The notes beneath the pieces were generated by a model. It did not search any database. It was not told the origin of the DNA and saw only the letters and a program-made list of their open reading frames with translations. 64,000 nt of DNA from Sphaerotilus hippei (lineage in GTDB: Bacteria; Pseudomonadota; Gammaproteobacteria; Burkholderiales; Burkholderiaceae_C). Of the stretch, positions 31,330 through 41,456 are shown in pieces. Each line of letters opens with the position of its first letter. The stretch's first letter is position 1. Position numbers and translations under genes: made by a program. The stretch is taken from assembly GCF_003201595.1 (NCBI RefSeq), contig NZ_QJJS01000019.1, positions 28,270-92,269 on the forward strand, read 5' to 3'.

Positions 31330-32490
31330 ATGGCCCGACCGAACCGGCACATCCCGTCCCGCCCCGCCCCCTCCGCCGCCCGGCGCGCGGCCAGCCAGGC
31401 GGCCTCCCGCCCGGGGCGCTGGCGCCATGTGCTGATCGGCGACGCCGAGAGCCCGCACCTGCTGAAGTGGGCGCGCGCGCTGGCGCCGCGGGTCGAGCTG
31501 TGGGCGGTCTCCAGCCGGGGCTTCGCCCCCGGCTTCGACGCGCTGGTGCCGCCGGAGCGCCGCCTGGCGCTGGGCGCCGACGTGCGCCACGGCGGGGGCA
31601 ACATCGGCCTGATCACCCGGCTGCCCGAACTGGGCCGCTGGCTGCAGCAGGTCGACGCCGACTGGCTGCACCCGCACTACCTGACCTCGCACGGCACGCT
31701 GGCCTGGGGCGCGCAGCGGGGCTGGCGGCTGCGCGCGCGCATCGTCGGCTCGGCCTGGGGCAGCGACATCCTGGTGACCCCGCGCCACAGCCGCCTCTAC
31801 CGCTGGCTGACCCGGCGGGTGCTGCGCGCCTGCGCGCTGACGACCAGCGACTCCGCGCACATGGCCGCCGAGATGCGTGCCCTGGGCGCGGGCGAGGTGC
31901 AGGTCTTCCCCTTCGGCCTGGAGCAGCTGCCGCCGCCCTCGCCGGCCAAGGCCCCCTGGGGCTTCTTCGCCAACCGCGGGCTGGAGCCGATCTACCGGCC
32001 CGAGCGGGTGCTGCAGGCCTTCGCGGCCATCGCCCGCGAGCAGCCCGAGGCGCAGCTGGTGGTGGCCCACGACGGCTCGCTGCGCGCCACGCTCGAGGCG
32101 ATGGTGCCGGCGCTCGGGCTGGCGGGGCGGGTCGAGTTCGTCGGCCGCCTGGACGCCGCCGCGCAGGACCGCCACTACGCCCGCGCCACCTGGTACCTGA
32201 GCCTGCCGGCCAGCGACTCGGTGTCGGTCTCGGTGCTCGAGGCGCTGGGGCACGGCTGCATCCCGCTGCTGTCGGACCTGCCCGCCAACCGCGAGCTGGT
32301 GCGCCCGGGCGACAACGGCCTGATCCTGCCCGACGACACCCTGCCCACGCTCGCCGACCTGGACCCGCTGGCCGGACGCGCCCGCGAGATCGGCCGCGCC
32401 AACCGCGCCTGGGTGCAGCGGCACGGCCTGTTCGCCCCGGCGGTGGACGGGCTGCTGCAGCGGCTGTCCGAACTGATGCCTGCCCGATGA
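31330..32490 (+). CDS. Glycosyltransferase, GT4-like
   Basis: A 386-residue GT-B protein. The N-terminal region is basic and alanine-rich (about 1-35), followed by VLIGDAESPHLLKWARAL and DADWLHPHYLTSHG; the nucleotide-sugar-binding C-terminal half has PIYRPERVLQAFAAI, GRVEFVGRL and the family motif SDSVSVSVLEALGHGCIPLLSDL (given here as its pieces SVSVLEAL and GCIPLLSD) with glutamate ligands. The sugar and acceptor are unknown. Its stop overlaps the next start (ATGA), so the two glycosyltransferases are coupled. Confidence 0.85.
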   Translation: MARPNRHIPSRPAPSAARRAASQAASRPGRWRHVLIGDAESPHLLKWARALAPRVELWAVSSRGFAPGFDALVPPERRLALGADVRHGGGNIGLITRLPELGRWLQQVDADWLHPHYLTSHGTLAWGAQRGWRLRARIVGSAWGSDILVTPRHSRLYRWLTRRVLRACALTTSDSAHMAAEMRALGAGEVQVFPFGLEQLPPPSPAKAPWGFFANRGLEPIYRPERVLQAFAAIAREQPEAQLVVAHDGSLRATLEAMVPALGLAGRVEFVGRLDAAAQDRHYARATWYLSLPASDSVSVSVLEALGHGCIPLLSDLPANRELVRPGDNGLILPDDTLPTLADLDPLAGRAREIGRANRAWVQRHGLFAPAVDGLLQRLSELMPAR

Positions 32491-33755
32491 ACATCCTCTA
32501 CCTGAACCACTACGCCGGCTCGCCCACGCTGGGCATGGAGTACCGGCCCTATTACCTGGCGCGCGAGTGGGTGCGTGCCGGCCACCGGGTGCAGATGATC
32601 GCCTCGGCACACTCGCACGTGCGGGCGCGCCAGCCCGAGCTGCCCGCCGGGGCGACGGGCCCGTGCTGGCAGGCCATCGACGGCATCGACTACGGCTGGT
32701 TCGCCACCCCGCCCTACGAGGGCAACGGCCTGGGCCGGGTGAAGAACATCTGGTCCTTCCTGAGCCAGGTCTGGCGCGCCACCGACACGCTGATCGCCCA
32801 CCGCAGGCCGGACGTGGTGATCGCCTCGAGCACCTACCCGATGGACATCTGGGTGGCCCGGCGCCTCGCGCGGCGCACCGGCGCGACGCTGGTCTTCGAG
32901 GTGCACGACCTGTGGCCGCTGTCGCCGATCGAGCTGTCGGGCATGTCGCGGCGCCACCCCTTCATCCAGCTGGTGCAGAAGGCCGAGGACGACGCCTACC
33001 GCGATGCCGACGTGGTGATCTCGATGCTGCCCAAGGTGCACGACTACATGGCCAGCCGCGGGCTGGACCTGAAGAAGCTGCACATCGTGCCCAACGGCAT
33101 CACGCTCGACGAGTGGAGCGGCGAGCCGCCGCCGCTGCGCGAGGACGTGGCGCAGGCCGTGGCCACCGCCCGGGCACGGGGCGCCACCGTCGTCGGCTAC
33201 GCCGGCTCGATGGGCCGGCCCAACGCGCTGGACACGCTGCTCGACGCCGCCCGCCTGCTGCGCGACGAGCCGCTGGCGATCGTCATGGTCGGCAGCGGCC
33301 ACGAGCGGGATCGCCTGGCGCAGCGCATCACCACCGAAGGGCTGGCGCACGTGCAGCTGCTGCCGCCGATCCCCAAGGCGCAGATCCCGAGCTTCCTGGC
33401 CGCGGTCGACATCGCCTACATCGGCTGGCAGCGGGTGCCGATCTACCGCTTCGGCATCGCGCCCAACAAGCTGATGGACTACCTGATGGCGCGCTGCGTG
33501 GTGCTGCACTCGGTGGAGGCGGGCAACGACCCGGTGGCCGAAGCCGGCTGCGGACTGACCGTGCCGCCTGAATCGCCCGAGGCGGTCGCCGCCGGCCTGC
33601 GCCAGCTGGCCGCGCTGCCGCCCGGCACGCGCCGGGAGATGGGCGAGCGCGGCCGGGCCTTCGTGCTGGCCCGCCACACCTATCCGGTGCTGGCGCAGCG
33701 TTTCCTGGACGCCTGCGGACCGGCCCCGGCACTCGCCGCGCCCGCGCGGATGTGA
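32487..33755 (+). CDS. Glycosyltransferase, WbuB-like GT4
   Basis: A 422-residue GT-B glycosyltransferase with the start MNILYLNHYAGSPTLGMEYRPYY, given as NILYLNHYAGSPTLGME, seen in WbuB-type O-antigen transferases that often use N-acetylated amino sugars. Motifs include FEVHDLWPLSPIELSG near 148, IVPNGITLDEW, VGYAGSMGRPN and the donor-site segment FGIAPNKLMDYLMA near 325. ATG 32487 overlaps the previous stop. The long open frame upstream is a shadow. It is probably one step of the repeat-unit assembly. Confidence 0.88.
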   Translation: MNILYLNHYAGSPTLGMEYRPYYLAREWVRAGHRVQMIASAHSHVRARQPELPAGATGPCWQAIDGIDYGWFATPPYEGNGLGRVKNIWSFLSQVWRATDTLIAHRRPDVVIASSTYPMDIWVARRLARRTGATLVFEVHDLWPLSPIELSGMSRRHPFIQLVQKAEDDAYRDADVVISMLPKVHDYMASRGLDLKKLHIVPNGITLDEWSGEPPPLREDVAQAVATARARGATVVGYAGSMGRPNALDTLLDAARLLRDEPLAIVMVGSGHERDRLAQRITTEGLAHVQLLPPIPKAQIPSFLAAVDIAYIGWQRVPIYRFGIAPNKLMDYLMARCVVLHSVEAGNDPVAEAGCGLTVPPESPEAVAAGLRQLAALPPGTRREMGERGRAFVLARHTYPVLAQRFLDACGPAPALAAPARM

Positions 33756-33808
33756 CAGGATGCGACGCCACGCCCTCCGTTGACGCCGCCCGCACCCGAG
33801 CCGCCGCC

Positions 33809-34537
33809 ATGCCCCGCACCGCCCCCCCGCACGAGGAAACCCTCAGGATCGAACGGCGCTACGCCCGGCGGGCGCCGTCCCCCGGCCCGCTGGATCGCTA
33901 CAGCCTGCTGCAGCCCGACGTGTGGCAGACGGTGCAGGAGCGCCAGCGCGTCCTGCTGCGCCGGCTGCGCCGGCAGGGCTGGACCGACCTGGCGCAGCGC
34001 CGGGTCGTCGAGGTGGGCTGCGGCAGCGGCGGCAACCTGCTGGAGTTCCTGCGCATGGGTTTCCGGCCCGAGCACCTGACCGGGCTGGAGCTGCTGCCCG
34101 AGCGCCACGCCCAGGCCCGCCAGGTGCTGCCCGGATCGGTGGCGCTGCACCTCGGGGACGCGAGCGTCGCGCCGATCGCCGACGGCAGCTGCGACCTGGT
34201 CTTCCAGGCGACGGTGTTCTCGTCGCTGCTCGACGACGGATTCCAGCGGCAGCTGGCCGGGGCGATGTGGCGCTGGCTGAAGCCGGGCGGCGCGGTGCTC
34301 TGGTACGACTTCACCGTCGACAACCCGCACAACCGCGACGTGCGGGGCGTGCCGCTGCGGCGGGTGCGCGAGCTGTTCCCGCAGGCCGTGGTGCAGGCCA
34401 CGCGGGTGACGCTGGCCCCGCCGATCGCCCGGCGCGTCTGCGCCCTGCACCCGGGGCTCTACGGCGTCTTCAATGCGCTGCCGCCGCTGCGCACCCATGT
34501 GCTGGCCTGGCTGGCCAGACCCGCGGATCAGGCGTAA
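33809..34537 (+). CDS. SAM-dependent methyltransferase
   Basis: A 242-residue class I methyltransferase with motif I RVVEVGCGSGGNLLEF near residue 67 and a later FQATVFSSLLDD and MWRWLKPGGAVLWYD. It may methylate a sugar or lipid carrier of the polysaccharide; the substrate is not evident. The frame also begins at GTG 33752, overlapping the previous stop, which would add 19 residues of low similarity; ATG 33809 is favoured because the following sequence looks like family start. Its 3' end overlaps the receiver gene on the other strand by 10 bp. Confidence 0.8.
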   Translation: MPRTAPPHEETLRIERRYARRAPSPGPLDRYSLLQPDVWQTVQERQRVLLRRLRRQGWTDLAQRRVVEVGCGSGGNLLEFLRMGFRPEHLTGLELLPERHAQARQVLPGSVALHLGDASVAPIADGSCDLVFQATVFSSLLDDGFQRQLAGAMWRWLKPGGAVLWYDFTVDNPHNRDVRGVPLRRVRELFPQAVVQATRVTLAPPIARRVCALHPGLYGVFNALPPLRTHVLAWLARPADQA

Positions 34538-34890
34538 CGCGCGAGCGTCTGGAGCAGCTGGCGCGGCCCGAAGGGCTTGACCAGGTACTCGTCGGCGCCG
34601 GCCTCGAGGCCCTCGGCCCGCTCGGCGGCGTGGTCGCACGAGGTCAGCATCACGATGCGCATGCGGCGCAGGCGCTCGTCGGCTCGCAGCCGGCGGCACA
34701 CCGACAGGCCGTCGAGCCCGCCGGGCAGGCGCACGTCGAGCAGCACCAGGTCGGGCACGATCCGGGCGGCCGTCTGCAGCGCGGCAGGGCCGTCCACCGC
34801 CTCGTGGATCTCGTAGGTCCCGAGCTCCAGCGTCATGCGGATGAGTTCACGGCTGTCGATCTGGTCTTCGACGATGAGGATGCGCTTCAT
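34528..34890 (-). CDS. Stand-alone receiver domain (CheY-like)
   Basis: A 120-residue single-domain response regulator: acidic pocket VEDQID near residue 7, phospho-acceptor in [10 protein letters not shown] near 52, the T/S position in VMLTSC and the lysine in YLVKPFG near 103. No output domain. It would act as a phosphate sink or by binding a partner, such as the hybrid kinase or the chemoreceptor-like protein encoded nearby. A stop-to-stop overlap of 10 bp with the methyltransferase gene is notable. Confidence 0.9.
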   Translation of the reverse strand: MKRILIVEDQIDSRELIRMTLELGTYEIHEAVDGPAALQTAARIVPDLVLLDVRLPGGLDGLSVCRRLRADERLRRMRIVMLTSCDHAAERAEGLEAGADEYLVKPFGPRQLLQTLARYA

Positions 34891-35062
34891 GGACGGATCG
34901 CGGACAAAACGCGCCGGACGGGGGACACCTGCGCACTCTAGGCCGAGGCCCTGTGAGGACCTCAGCGAAATGGCCAGGGATAGGCCCCGTTATTTCCACG
35001 AAGGTACCTCGATGCACCACTACCGTGACGGGCATCGGTCCATAGAGAACTCAGGGTGGGGC

Positions 35063-36595
35063 ATGTCAGCATCAGCACTACAGCATCCGTCATTGCCCGG
35101 CCAGGAGGCCGGGGTCCGGCTCGCCGGCATCACCCTGGCCACCGTGGCCGTGGGGCTGGCGACCGGCAACGGCGCCTCCGTGGAGGAGCTCGCCCGCACG
35201 GCAGTCACCGCCTTGGCCGGCTTGCCCGCCCTGTGGCGGCTCAGCCCCTGGGCCCGCCGGCAGGACACGGTCCGCACGGCCTGGCTGGCCACGCTGGCGG
35301 CCGCGACCGCCGGCATCGCGCTGATCACCCAGTCCGGCCTGCAGGCCACGACCGGCGCGCTGCTCGCCGCCCTGGTGTTCGGCAGCGCCCATCAGGGCCG
35401 CTGGCGCCACACGCTGGTGCTGGGCGCCACGCTGTCGCTCGCCTGCGCGCTGCAGGCCGGCACCGCCAGCGCCACCACGGCCGGCCTCGAGTCCTGGGGC
35501 CTGGCCGTGCTGCTGGCCGCGCTCACGGCGGCCCTGCTGCCCGCCGCGCGCCGGATCCGCATCGAGGACATCGAACGCTTCGACATGGCCTTCCTGATCG
35601 CGGCGATCGGGCGCGAGGGGCCGATCCGGCTGAACCTCCAGGTGCTCGAGCCGGAGTCCACGCTGGGCGCGCGGCTCAAGCACACCCACGACCGCATGGC
35701 CGCCGCGATGCTGCAGGTCGCCCGCTCGACCCGGGGCGTGCAGCAGGTGTCACGGGAGCTCGACGCCAGCGGCAGCGAGCTGATGAGCCGCACGGAAAAC
35801 AGCGCCAACGGCCTGCGCGACACCGCGATGTGCCTGGACCAGATCAACGTGATCGTGCGGCTGAACGCCGAGGCGGCGATGGACGCGCGCACCACCGCGC
35901 TGGAGGCCTCCGCCTTCGCCGGGCAGGTCGAGCAGAACACGGGCCGCATGGTGCAGCAGATGCGCGAGATCGATCAGGCCTCGCGCCAGGTCGGCGACAT
36001 CGTCGGCACGATCGAGTCGATCGCCTTCCAGACCAATCTGCTGGCGCTGAACGCCGCGGTCGAGGCCGCCCGAGCCGGCGACGCCGGGCGGGGGTTCGCG
36101 GTCGTGGCCGCCGAGGTGCGCCGCCTGGCGACCCGCTCCTCGTCGTCGGCCCGCGAGATCAAGCAGCTGCTGGGCGGCACGCTGAACGCGATCTCGGGCG
36201 GCGTCAGCCAGGCCGAGGCGATCGGCGCGCTGGTGAGCCAGCTCACCAGCACGGTGCAGCGGGTCGGCGACGTGTTCAGCCATCTGTCGTCGGACACCGA
36301 GGCGCACGCGACCAGCATCGAGGCAGTCAACGAGTCGGTGCGCGCGCTCGACGAGATCACGCGGCAGAACGTGGCGGTGGCCGAGCGCACGCAGGCCGTC
36401 GCCGAGCAGCTGACGCAGCACTCGGTGCGCCTGACCGAGGTGCTCGCCGCCTTCCGCCTGCCCGACGGGGCCGAACAGCGCGAGGCCGCTCCCGCACCCG
36501 CCACCCGCGTCGAATCCCCTGCGGCGGCAGCCCCCGGCACCGAAGCGCGGGCCGTGGCCACCGACTCGGGCTCGGGCTCGGTCGAATGGTTCTGA
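35063..36595 (+). CDS. Methyl-accepting chemotaxis-like protein lacking a ligand-binding domain
   Basis: About 510 residues. The N-terminal 170 residues form a bundle of about five hydrophobic helices with short loops; no large periplasmic ligand domain and no HAMP domain are evident. Coiled coil follows, then the signalling tip [24 protein letters not shown] (given as [17 protein letters not shown], near 325), the conserved CheA/CheW-binding part. It would sense membrane state, or a partner protein. ATG 35063 has AGGG upstream; ATG 35012 with GAAGG is an alternative adding 17 residues. No cheA or cheW lies in the window. Confidence 0.85.
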   Translation: MSASALQHPSLPGQEAGVRLAGITLATVAVGLATGNGASVEELARTAVTALAGLPALWRLSPWARRQDTVRTAWLATLAAATAGIALITQSGLQATTGALLAALVFGSAHQGRWRHTLVLGATLSLACALQAGTASATTAGLESWGLAVLLAALTAALLPAARRIRIEDIERFDMAFLIAAIGREGPIRLNLQVLEPESTLGARLKHTHDRMAAAMLQVARSTRGVQQVSRELDASGSELMSRTENSANGLRDTAMCLDQINVIVRLNAEAAMDARTTALEASAFAGQVEQNTGRMVQQMREIDQASRQVGDIVGTIESIAFQTNLLALNAAVEAARAGDAGRGFAVVAAEVRRLATRSSSSAREIKQLLGGTLNAISGGVSQAEAIGALVSQLTSTVQRVGDVFSHLSSDTEAHATSIEAVNESVRALDEITRQNVAVAERTQAVAEQLTQHSVRLTEVLAAFRLPDGAEQREAAPAPATRVESPAAAAPGTEARAVATDSGSGSVEWF

Positions 36596-36649
36596 GCATC
36601 CCGCCCCTGCACACCGCAGGCCGCCGGGCACGCACGACCGATCAAGGGA

Positions 36650-38884
36650 TCAGCCGGTCTCGTCCAGCAGGCCACGCACGGCACAGAGCTGCTGCGTGGC
36701 GATCCAGGCCTCCTGCAGCAGGCGGGCCTCCTGGCGCGCCCGCTCGGGGGTCCAGGCCGCGCCGTCGACCTCGATGCGCTGAGCCAGCTCGGCCAGGCGC
36801 ATGAAACCGAGCGTGCCGGCCGCGCCCTTGAGGGCGTGGGCCGGCGCGCTCCAGCGCTGTGCGGCGCCGGCCTCGAGCGCTGCCAGCGTGCTGGCGTACG
36901 AAGCCGCCCGATCGGCGAAGAACCTGCCCAGCATGGCCTGGCAGGCGGGTCCGGAGAAGATCTCGCCCAGCTCCGCGACGACGCTGTCGTCGATCAGCTC
37001 GGCCAAGGGGGGCGCGACCGGGGCGGCGATCCGGCCCGCGTCGACCGCCGGCGCGCGTGGGCACAGCCGCGCCAGCACCATCGCCAGCTCCTGGCGGCGC
37101 ACCGGCTTGGACAGGAACTCGTCCATGCCCTCGTCCAGCGCGCGGGCGTGGGTCTGCGCGAAGGCGTCGGCCGACAGGGCCACGATCGGCACCCGGGACG
37201 CCGGCCCGTGCAGCGCACGCAGCGCACGGGTGGCCTGCCAGCCATCCATCACCGGCATGTGCAGGTCCATGAAGACGACATCGGGCACGCGCGACCGGAC
37301 CGCCTCGATCGCCCGCTGCCCGTTGTCGCAGCAGCGGGGGCGGTGGCCGAGGCTGACGAGCACCGCCTCCATGAAGTCGCGGTTCACCGGATGGTCGTCC
37401 ACCACCAGCACATCCAGGCCGCTGCCGAGGCCCGGCGGGCTGACGGCCGGCACCGGCCCGGGCGCAGGCGCCGGAGCCCGGGCCTCGCTGACCGGCAGCC
37501 ACAGCGTGAAGACACTGCCCTGGCCGGGCGTGCTGCTGACGTCGATGTCCCCGCCCATCAGGCGGGCCAGCCGGCGCGAGATCTCCAGCCCCAGCCCGGT
37601 GCCGCCGAAACGGCGCGAGATGCTGGCATCGGCCTGCGAGAAGCGCTCGAACAGGCGGCCCACCGCATCGGCATCCATGCCGATGCCGGTGTCGGCCACC
37701 GCGAACCGGATCACCGGCTGCTGCACCGGACCGGGTGGCGCCGGCAGCACCGACACGTTCAGGTCGATGCGGCCCCGTTCGGTGAACTTCAGCGCATTGG
37801 TCAGCAGGTTCAGCAGGATCTGCCGCAGGCGCATCGCATCCACCTGGACCCAGGCCGGCAGCTGCTCATCGACGTGCCAGGCCAGCTCGAGCCCCTTGTC
37901 ACGGGCCTGCGGCGCCACCATCTGGACCAGCTCCTGAGCCAGCTGGCCCGGCGAGGTCGGCACCAGCGCCAGCACCAGCGCATCGGCCTCCAGCTTGGAG
38001 GCGTCGAGGATGTCGTTGAGCAGCGCCAGCAGGTGCTCGGCCGACGAGGCGGCCGCCTGGAGCTGGCGGGACTGCTGCGCATCGAGCGGACCGTCCTGGG
38101 CCAGCTCGATCATGCCGAGCATGCCGTTGAACGGCGTGCGCAGCTCGTGGCTCATGGTCGCGAGGAATTCGCTCTTGGCCTGGCTGGCCTGCTCGGCCTG
38201 CTCACGGGCCCGCGTCAGCTGCAGGTTCAGGCGCTCGAGCTCCTGGCGCCGCTGCTGCTCGCGCTGGAAGTGGCGCACCGCCAGCCAGGTCACGGCCACC
38301 GCCAGCAGGGCCTGGAACAAGGTCAGGCCGATCGCGATCAGGTTCTGGCGCCGCACCGCCGCGTTGCGCACGCCCACCTGCTCGCTCTCGAGCGAGGTGA
38401 CCTTGAGCATCAGGTCGTGCACCCGGTGGCGCAGCGTCTCGATGCGCGCGCGGAAATCCTGCAGCGCCGCCTGCGTCACCGGCTGCGGCGCCCCGTCGGG
38501 CAGGAAACGGTCCCCATCGGCGACCAGCGCACGGATGTCGCCCATCAGCAGCTGGTGATCGGGGTAGTGGGCCAGGCGGCGGCTCATCGAGCCCTGCTCC
38601 ATCAGGTCGACCCGGCTGACGAACAGCTCCCAGCGTTCGCGCAGGTCATCGAGCTCACGCGCGGGCACCGGCCAGCCGGCGCCCCGCAGGCGATCGCGCA
38701 CGCCCAGGAACTCGCTCTCGAACTGCAGCGACTGGAAACCGATGTTGTCGCTCTCGGCGCTGACCGCCTCGTTGAGCAGCCGCAGCTGCTGCCACTGCAC
38801 GAAGGCCACGCCCGCCAGCGCCAGCACCACGCCCGCCGCCGCCCCGCCCAGCCAGCGACGACGCGCGGGAAACGCCATGCTCAC
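36650..38884 (-). CDS. Hybrid sensor histidine kinase (HK-REC-HPt)
   Basis: A 744-residue membrane kinase. Two hydrophobic segments (about 12-30 and 190-208) flank a 160-residue periplasmic helical region; a coiled coil (about 210-235) leads to the kinase: H-box [16 protein letters not shown] near 245, N-box LLTNALKFT and ATP lid GTGLGLEIS. Then a receiver (aspartate in [13 protein letters not shown] near 538) and an HPt domain ([12 protein letters not shown] near 682). This is a phosphorelay of the BarA/ArcB type. The GTG start overlaps the stop of the upstream SUOX-fold gene as GTGA; the ATG two codons later is an alternative. Output regulator unknown; the single receiver at 34528 is a candidate. 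Confidence 0.92.
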   Translation of the reverse strand: MSMAFPARRRWLGGAAAGVVLALAGVAFVQWQQLRLLNEAVSAESDNIGFQSLQFESEFLGVRDRLRGAGWPVPARELDDLRERWELFVSRVDLMEQGSMSRRLAHYPDHQLLMGDIRALVADGDRFLPDGAPQPVTQAALQDFRARIETLRHRVHDLMLKVTSLESEQVGVRNAAVRRQNLIAIGLTLFQALLAVAVTWLAVRHFQREQQRRQELERLNLQLTRAREQAEQASQAKSEFLATMSHELRTPFNGMLGMIELAQDGPLDAQQSRQLQAAASSAEHLLALLNDILDASKLEADALVLALVPTSPGQLAQELVQMVAPQARDKGLELAWHVDEQLPAWVQVDAMRLRQILLNLLTNALKFTERGRIDLNVSVLPAPPGPVQQPVIRFAVADTGIGMDADAVGRLFERFSQADASISRRFGGTGLGLEISRRLARLMGGDIDVSSTPGQGSVFTLWLPVSEARAPAPAPGPVPAVSPPGLGSGLDVLVVDDHPVNRDFMEAVLVSLGHRPRCCDNGQRAIEAVRSRVPDVVFMDLHMPVMDGWQATRALRALHGPASRVPIVALSADAFAQTHARALDEGMDEFLSKPVRRQELAMVLARLCPRAPAVDAGRIAAPVAPPLAELIDDSVVAELGEIFSGPACQAMLGRFFADRAASYASTLAALEAGAAQRWSAPAHALKGAAGTLGFMRLAELAQRIEVDGAAWTPERARQEARLLQEAWIATQQLCAVRGLLDETG

Positions 38885-39414
38885 ACCACCTCGAGGCGGC
38901 GCAGCTGCCAGGCCGAGCGGTTGTAATAACGCTGCGATTTCAGCTCGGGGTCGCTGTCGTAGGGATAGACGAGGAACAGCGGGCCCTTCTCGCGCACGGT
39001 CATCGGCTTGCCGTCCAGCAGTCGGGCCAGGATCAGCTCGTGGGTCTGCGCGTCCTCGAAGGGCACGTCGACCTTGTAGTCGTTGAGCGCGATCGCCCGG
39101 ACGGTCGTGCCGCGCGCGCCGGCCTCGGCCAGCACGTCGCGCAGCAGCGGGCCGGTGAAGCGCCGGGCGCCCTGGTGCCAGGGGGTCGTGGTCGTGAAGC
39201 TGACCTGCTTCAGGGCAGCGATCATGTCCATGTCGAAATCGGCCTGCGCGCCCGCATTGGGCTTGCCCACCTGCCCCGTGATGCTCAGGATCACCCGGCC
39301 GGCGGGGGCCGCAGGGGCCGCCCAGGCGGTGCGGGTGGCCCAGGTGCCGGCCGACGCCAGGCCCAGGCCGGCAAAAGTGGTCAGCCAGTGGCGACGGTTG
39401 GAGCGGGGGGTCAT
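38881..39414 (-). CDS. Exported SUOX-fold (molybdopterin-oxidoreductase-like) protein without cysteine
   Basis: A 177-residue protein with a twin-arginine-like export signal ([16 protein letters not shown]) and a domain of the oxidoreductase molybdopterin-binding type ([45 protein letters not shown]). True SUOX enzymes ligate molybdenum through a cysteine, yet no cysteine occurs anywhere in this protein, so enzyme activity with Mo-cofactor is unlikely. It is translated coupled (GTGA) to the hybrid kinase. A binding or sensing role for the kinase's periplasmic part is inferred from this coupling. Confidence 0.8.
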   Translation of the reverse strand: MTPRSNRRHWLTTFAGLGLASAGTWATRTAWAAPAAPAGRVILSITGQVGKPNAGAQADFDMDMIAALKQVSFTTTTPWHQGARRFTGPLLRDVLAEAGARGTTVRAIALNDYKVDVPFEDAQTHELILARLLDGKPMTVREKGPLFLVYPYDSDPELKSQRYYNRSAWQLRRLEVV

Positions 39415-39611
39415 GACCGGGGGCCTTTCACAGAAGGGGTGACGCGGAAAACACGGACACGGCGGACAGTATGGGCGCCTTCCGGTCCGGCCGATCGGCG
39501 CAATTGAGCCGCGGAACAGGCCTCATTCCACGCTGGAGCGGAACGACCGCAGCCCCGCCGGCATCACGCGCTGGTTTAGCATCCGCAGCTTCCCTGCCCT
39601 GCGCCCCGCCC

Positions 39612-40817
39612 ATGTCCGACTCCGCCGCTCCGACCGCCCTGCCTTTCCTGCCCTTCGCGCTGCCCGAGATCGGTGACGAGGAGATCGCCGAGGTCGTCGA
39701 TGCGCTGAAGTCCGGCTGGGTCACGACCGGGCCGAAGACCAGGCGCTTCGAGGCGGACTTCGCCGCCTTCCTGTCGGCCGGCACGGGGGCCCTGGCCAGC
39801 GACCCGCGACCGATCGAATGCATCGCGGTCAACTCGGCCACCGCCGGGCTGCACCTGGCGCTCGAGGCGCTGGGCATCGGCCCTGGCGACGAGGTGATCA
39901 CCACCACGCACACCTTCACCGCCAGCGCCGAGGTGGCGCGTTACCTGGGCGCGGACGTGAAGCTGGTCGACATCGACCCGGCCACGCTCAACATCGACCC
40001 GGCCGCGATCGAGGCGGCCATCACGCCGCGCACCAAGGCGCTGGTGCCGGTGCACTACGCCGGCCTGGCGGTGGACATGGACGCCATCCTCGACATCGCG
40101 CGCCGCCACGGCCTGAAGGTGGTCGAGGACGCGGCGCACGCGCTGCCGACCACCCACCGCGGCCGGCTCGTGGGCACGCTGGGCAGCGACGTGACGGTGT
40201 TCAGCTTCTACGCCAACAAGACCATCACCACCGGCGAAGGCGGCATGCTGGTCACGCGCGACCCGGCGATCGCCGCGCGCGCCAAGGTGATGCGCCTGCA
40301 CGGCATCAACCGCGACGCCTTCGACCGCTTCACCGCCAAGGTGCCGAGCTGGTACTACGAGATCGTCGCGCCGGGCTTCAAGTACAACCTGACCGACATC
40401 GCCGCCGCGCTCGGCATCCACCAGCTGCGCCGGGTCACGGGCTTCCAGCAGCAGCGGGCCCGGCTGGCCGCGCTCTACGACGAGCTGCTGGCCGACCTGC
40501 CGATCGTGCGCCCGCCGCGCCCGCCCGAGGGCGACCTGCACGCCTGGCACCTCTACGTGATCCGGCTGGCCGACGGTGCGCCGATCGGCCGCGACGCGCT
40601 GATCGAGGCGCTCTACGCCGCCGGCATCGGCTGCAGCGTGCACTACATCCCGCTGCACCAGCATCCCTACTGGCGCGAGCGCTACGACCTGAAGGCCGAG
40701 GACTTCCCGCACAGCCAGCGGGCCTACGAGCGCATGCTGAGCCTGCCGCTCTACACCCGCATGACGGAAGACGACGTGCGCCGGGTCGCCGCCGCCCTGC
40801 GGGCGCAGCTGAGCTGA
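39612..40817 (+). CDS. DegT-family aminotransferase for a 4-amino-sugar nucleotide
   Basis: A 401-residue PLP-dependent sugar aminotransferase. PLP lysine in [17 protein letters not shown] near 200; [13 protein letters not shown] near 80. The pattern and the downstream dehydratase fit PglE/PseC/perosamine-synthase-like enzymes that aminate 4-keto-6-deoxy sugars. ATG 39612 is preferred (MSDSAAPT, followed by family-like [10 protein letters not shown]); the open frame reaches 39471 with low-similarity sequence. No near ribosome binding site is obvious. The phosphoglycosyl transferase follows by 28 bp. The 197 bp upstream shows only a weak TTTAGCAT -10-like box. Confidence 0.88.
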   Translation: MSDSAAPTALPFLPFALPEIGDEEIAEVVDALKSGWVTTGPKTRRFEADFAAFLSAGTGALASDPRPIECIAVNSATAGLHLALEALGIGPGDEVITTTHTFTASAEVARYLGADVKLVDIDPATLNIDPAAIEAAITPRTKALVPVHYAGLAVDMDAILDIARRHGLKVVEDAAHALPTTHRGRLVGTLGSDVTVFSFYANKTITTGEGGMLVTRDPAIAARAKVMRLHGINRDAFDRFTAKVPSWYYEIVAPGFKYNLTDIAAALGIHQLRRVTGFQQQRARLAALYDELLADLPIVRPPRPPEGDLHAWHLYVIRLADGAPIGRDALIEALYAAGIGCSVHYIPLHQHPYWRERYDLKAEDFPHSQRAYERMLSLPLYTRMTEDDVRRVAAALRAQLS

Positions 40818-40845
40818 GCCGCCGGCCCGGAGCCCCGACACGACG

Positions 40846-41442
40846 ATGGCCAAGCGCCTGTTCGACCTGCTGCTGGCCGGCCCGGGCCTGGTCCTGCTCG
40901 CCCCGCTGCTGCTGCTGATCGCGCTGGCGGTGCGGCTGGACTCGCCCGGACCGGTGTTCTACCGCCAGGTGCGGGTCGGGCGTGGCGGACGCGAGTTCCG
41001 CATCCACAAGTTCCGCACGATGACCCATGCCCCGGGCGACCGGGGCCCGCAGATCACCGTGGGCGCCGACGCGCGCATCACCCGCGTGGGCGCGCTGCTG
41101 AGGCGCAGCAAGCTCGACGAGCTGGCCCAGCTGATCGACGTGCTGCAGGGCACGATGAGCCTGGTCGGACCGCGCCCGGAGGTGCCGCGCTACGTGGCGC
41201 TCTATCCGGCGGCGCTGCGCGAGAAGATCCTGTCGGTGCGCCCGGGCATCACCGACTTCGCCTCGGTCGAGTACCGCGACGAGGGCACGCTGCTGGCGCG
41301 CAGCGCCGATCCGGAGCGCACCTACCGCGAGCAGGTGCTGCCGGCCAAGCTGGCGCTGCAGGCCCGCTACGTGGACGAGGTCGGCGTCTGGACCGACGTG
41401 AAGCTGATCGCCCGGACGCTGCGGGCCGTGGCGCTGGACTGA
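40846..41442 (+). CDS. Small polyprenyl-phosphate phosphoglycosyl transferase (PglC/WcaJ core)
   Basis: A 198-residue minimal monotopic phosphoglycosyl transferase: an N-terminal re-entrant hydrophobic helix (about 9-32), then YRQVRVGRGGREFRIHKFRTM (given as GREFRIHKFRTM) and the catalytic Asp-Glu in SKLDELAQLIDVL near 85, followed by SLVGPRPEVP. It should transfer a sugar-1-phosphate from a UDP-sugar to undecaprenyl phosphate, starting the repeat unit. Its neighbours suggest a diNAcBac-like or 4-amino-6-deoxy sugar as donor. Confidence 0.9.
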   Translation: MAKRLFDLLLAGPGLVLLAPLLLLIALAVRLDSPGPVFYRQVRVGRGGREFRIHKFRTMTHAPGDRGPQITVGADARITRVGALLRRSKLDELAQLIDVLQGTMSLVGPRPEVPRYVALYPAALREKILSVRPGITDFASVEYRDEGTLLARSADPERTYREQVLPAKLALQARYVDEVGVWTDVKLIARTLRAVALD

Positions 41443-41456
41443 AGCTCATCTCCCCC

